Shown piece after piece: positions 16,381 through 17,258 of a stretch of 17,258 nucleotides of DNA. A program made the position numbers and the translations under genes. The stretch comes from JBFLVQ01 sp040758525 (GTDB taxonomy: Bacteria > Acidobacteriota > Blastocatellia > Chloracidobacteriales > JADJPF01). The stretch covers positions 1 to 17,258 of the forward strand of contig JBFLVQ010000123.1 in assembly GCA_040758525.1 (NCBI GenBank), given 5' to 3'. The notes beneath the pieces were generated by a model that was not told the DNA's origin, did no database searches, and saw only the letters and a program-made list of their open reading frames with translations. How positions within the stretch are numbered: position 1 is the stretch's first letter; the number at the start of each line of letters is the position of its first letter.

Positions 16381-16658
16381 ATCACCTTGCGTGCCTCTTT
16401 ACTAGCCTCACCAAAGAAAGCCGAGAGTGCTGCACTTGCCTCATCATCACGAGGTGGACGACGTGGATACGACATACTCAAATGCCAGCAAGGCTCGCCC
16501 TCATAACTGTCGAAAGTCACCATTATGGTAAAGCCAGTATTAGAACGGAAGACAAAGTTATTAGGATCAAAGTTGGCTGGTATCGAGCCGGCTGGGTTTG
16601 TACGAGCAGTCTGTTTCAACTTCTCGATAATTGCTGGAGTTAGATCTTTCGGCAGCAT
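16326..16658 (-). CDS. Conserved-looking hypothetical protein, 110 residues
   Basis: Start at 16658 is supported by AAGGAGAG on the minus strand, seven to eight bases before ATG. The product is a soluble-looking 110-residue protein with no signal or membrane segment. An N-terminal helix (LTPAIIEKLKQTART) leads to a strand-rich middle (NFVFRSNTGFTIMVTF, then CWHLSMSYP), a Pro/Arg/Asp-rich turn, and a C-terminal helix with Ala, Lys and Glu (about 75-95). I do not recognise the family. It runs convergently to paralogue 2, its last codons lying inside that gene's terminator. A 24-codon remnant of a sister copy lies at 15626-15700, so gene and secreted neighbour were once duplicated together. Conservation of the remnant's frame supports the reading frame as real. 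Confidence 0.8.
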   Translation of the reverse strand: MLPKDLTPAIIEKLKQTARTNPAGSIPANFDPNNFVFRSNTGFTIMVTFDSYEGEPCWHLSMSYPRRPPRDDEASAALSAFFGEASKEARKVIKAKGANPNVLHYRIAVS

Positions 16659-16704
16659 TGGCGCTCTCCTTGGTTTAATTTGATCTGCAAATCATAGACT
16701 AAAG

Positions 16705-16732
16705 ATATTATCAGATCAGCGATCTATAACAA
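16705..16732 (-). promoter_or_regulatory. Candidate sigma-70-type promoter for the 110-residue gene
   Basis: On the minus strand TTGTTA (16732-16727) and TAATAT (16710-16705) are spaced by 16 bases, and would start transcription about 40 bases before the ATG. A perfect inverted repeat, AGATC-AGC-GATCT (16713-16725), fills the spacer and could be an operator. Base matches are moderate. Confidence 0.4.
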
Positions 16733-16775
16733 GTAGGAAGTGGCAGCCATAGCTAGTCGCAAGTAGTACGACAGG

Positions 16776-16806
16776 AACAGAAAGAGCAGGGCGGGGCGGT
16801 CCCTGC
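16776..16806 (-). terminator. Intrinsic terminator of the histone-like gene
   Basis: Minus-strand hairpin of GCAGGG and CCCTGC (16806-16801 and 16791-16786), nine-base G+C-rich loop, followed by TCTTTCTGTT. It sits 33 bases after the stop of the lysine-rich gene and before the promoter-like boxes of the next minus-strand gene, so these two genes appear to be separate transcripts. Confidence 0.6.
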
Positions 16807-16839
16807 ACTTTTGTTGTTGGTGAGGGACAGAGAACAGAG

Positions 16840-16947
16840 CTATTTCTTGGCAGCCTTCTTGGTAGTCTTCTTGGCAGCCTTTTTGGTAGTCTTCTTTGCT
16901 GTCTTGCTGGCGGTCTTCTTGGAAGCTGCTTTTGATTTTGCTGGCAT
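16840..16947 (-). CDS. Very short lysine/alanine-rich histone H1-like protein, 35 residues
   Basis: Below usual gene-calling length, but well supported: minus-strand AGGAGGA (16962-16956) lies eight bases before ATG 16947, and a hairpin terminator follows the TAG. The product has 15 Lys, 9 Ala, 6 Thr, 3 Ser, one Met and one Pro, with no acidic or aromatic residue. It begins MPAKSKAASKK and then runs in a KKTT/KKAA pattern. Such tails are typical of bacterial histone H1-like proteins and of lysine-rich tails on HU-type nucleoid proteins. Non-specific DNA or RNA binding in the nucleoid is therefore the likely role, inferred from composition alone. It lacks any globular domain. A longer Arg/Pro-rich reading of the same strand in another frame (16716-17000) is a frame shadow. 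Confidence 0.75.
   Translation of the reverse strand: MPAKSKAASKKTASKTAKKTTKKAAKKTTKKAAKK
16849..16896 (-). repeat. 24-base tandem repeat coding for KKTTKKAA
   Basis: Two 24-base units (16896-16873 and 16872-16849) differ at a single third codon position (AAA versus AAG). They make up half of the histone-like gene. Gene length could change by unit gain or loss between strains. Confidence 0.85.
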
Positions 16948-16955
16948 ATTATTTC

Positions 16956-16962
16956 TCCTCCT
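16956..16962 (-). promoter_or_regulatory. Strong Shine-Dalgarno of the 35-residue gene
   Basis: AGGAGGA on the minus strand, eight bases before ATG, is the strongest ribosome-binding site noticed in the window. It is the main reason for accepting such a short frame. Confidence 0.85.
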
Positions 16963-17122
16963 AAGCCTTTAGTTGATCTGTTGATTTTTAGAGATATCAT
17001 CGTGATCGATAAAACTTGATCCGTTACTATCTCTGTTACTAGAAAACGTTCGATAGCATTAGTATAAAGCAGTTAATGTGTTGATGAGAAGAAAAATTTA
17101 TTTGCTGACCAGAAAAGTCATA

Positions 17123-17258
17123 TTATTTTTCCATTGCCTCAACTACTAGAGGCGCTTGCTTGTGCCAATATTGGCAAGGATCAGATGGTTTGAACCCTTG
17201 TCTTTCTGCTTTGTCCCAACGCTGAATCTTTCTTAATGAGCGGTAATAGGCAGCAAAA
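17123..17258 (-). CDS. C-terminal end of an unidentified gene, 5' part outside window
   Basis: The minus strand is open from the window edge (17257) for 44 codons to a TAA at 17125-17123. The residues look like a genuine folded C-terminus: AYYRSLRKIQRWDKAERQG, then FKPSDPCQYW and a final helix ending VVEAMEK. Three-base periodicity of the codons and a mix of Trp, Tyr, Arg and Cys argue for real coding. I do not recognise the family. It is transcribed toward the histone-like gene, with 175 bases between the stop codon and that gene's ATG. Confidence 0.6.
   Translation of the reverse strand, partial: FAAYYRSLRKIQRWDKAERQGFKPSDPCQYWHKQAPLVVEAMEK

Larger units (their letters stand above)
15767..16402 (+). 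repeat. Duplicated unit, copy B
   Basis: Second copy of the diverged direct repeat, about 65 bases after copy A ends. It includes paralogue 2, its stem-loop, and the 3' end of the intact convergent gene. It is shorter than copy A mainly because the secreted protein lacks five residues just after the signal peptide. Confidence 0.85.

Noticed and set aside
16302..16643. 113-codon plus-strand frame opposite the 110-residue gene
   Set aside because: Composition is implausible (many Cys and scattered His, no domain), there is no good ribosome-binding site, and the minus-strand frame has both a Shine-Dalgarno and a homologous remnant.
16716..17000. 94-codon minus-strand frame rich in Arg and Pro
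   Set aside because: It is the out-of-frame shadow of the lysine-rich 35-residue gene. Its LPRRLPRR repeat is the 24-base repeat read in another frame, and its ATG lacks the strong Shine-Dalgarno that the shorter frame has.
17136..17153. GCCTC/GAGGC hairpin as a terminator
   Set aside because: It lies inside the minus-strand partial coding region and lacks a T-tract on either side in the right place.

Overview
The window is bacterial DNA, roughly 40 % G+C by eye, with gene-dense coding and canonical Shine-Dalgarno sites. It covers the downstream end of a non-ribosomal peptide synthetase (NRPS) operon followed by a set of small unrelated genes. The NRPS modules resemble in style those of cyanobacteria and other large-genome, natural-product-rich phyla such as Acidobacteriota and Chloroflexota. 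I saw only one GCGATCGC octamer (1081-1088), so the dense HIP1 pattern of many cyanobacteria is absent. Phylum cannot be fixed from this window.

Left 14.7 kb, plus strand: two giant NRPS genes overlap by 4 bases (ATGA, 6108-6111). The first, cut by the window's left edge, reads (C)-A-T-C-A-T. The second is unusual: a family GT4-type glycosyltransferase of about 390 residues is fused in frame to C-A-T-C-A-T-TE. Together they supply four modules with release. Specificity codes read by hand give Gln-like, Thr (exact textbook code), an unassigned hydrophobic code, and Val/Ile-like. Chain order would be ...Gln?-Thr-X-Val/Ile, then thioesterase release. The glycosyltransferase sits at the junction right after the Thr module, suggesting a glycosylated peptide, possibly O-glycosylated on Thr.

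14670-15087 is a 418-base gap with a weak hairpin terminator, a structured inverted repeat and a promoter-like TATAAT. Then come two tandem paralogous genes for small secreted proteins (15088-15582 and 15807-16286). Each is followed by a homologous long stem-loop terminator. The second stem-loop doubles as the 3' end of a convergent minus-strand gene (16326-16658). The first still encodes a 24-codon remnant of that same gene. This reveals duplication of a whole 'secreted gene plus convergent gene tail' unit.

Right end, minus strand: the convergent hypothetical gene, a 35-residue lysine/alanine/threonine histone H1-like gene with a perfect Shine-Dalgarno and its own terminator, and the last 44 codons of a further gene running in from beyond the window. 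No tRNA, rRNA, CRISPR array or insertion sequence was seen.
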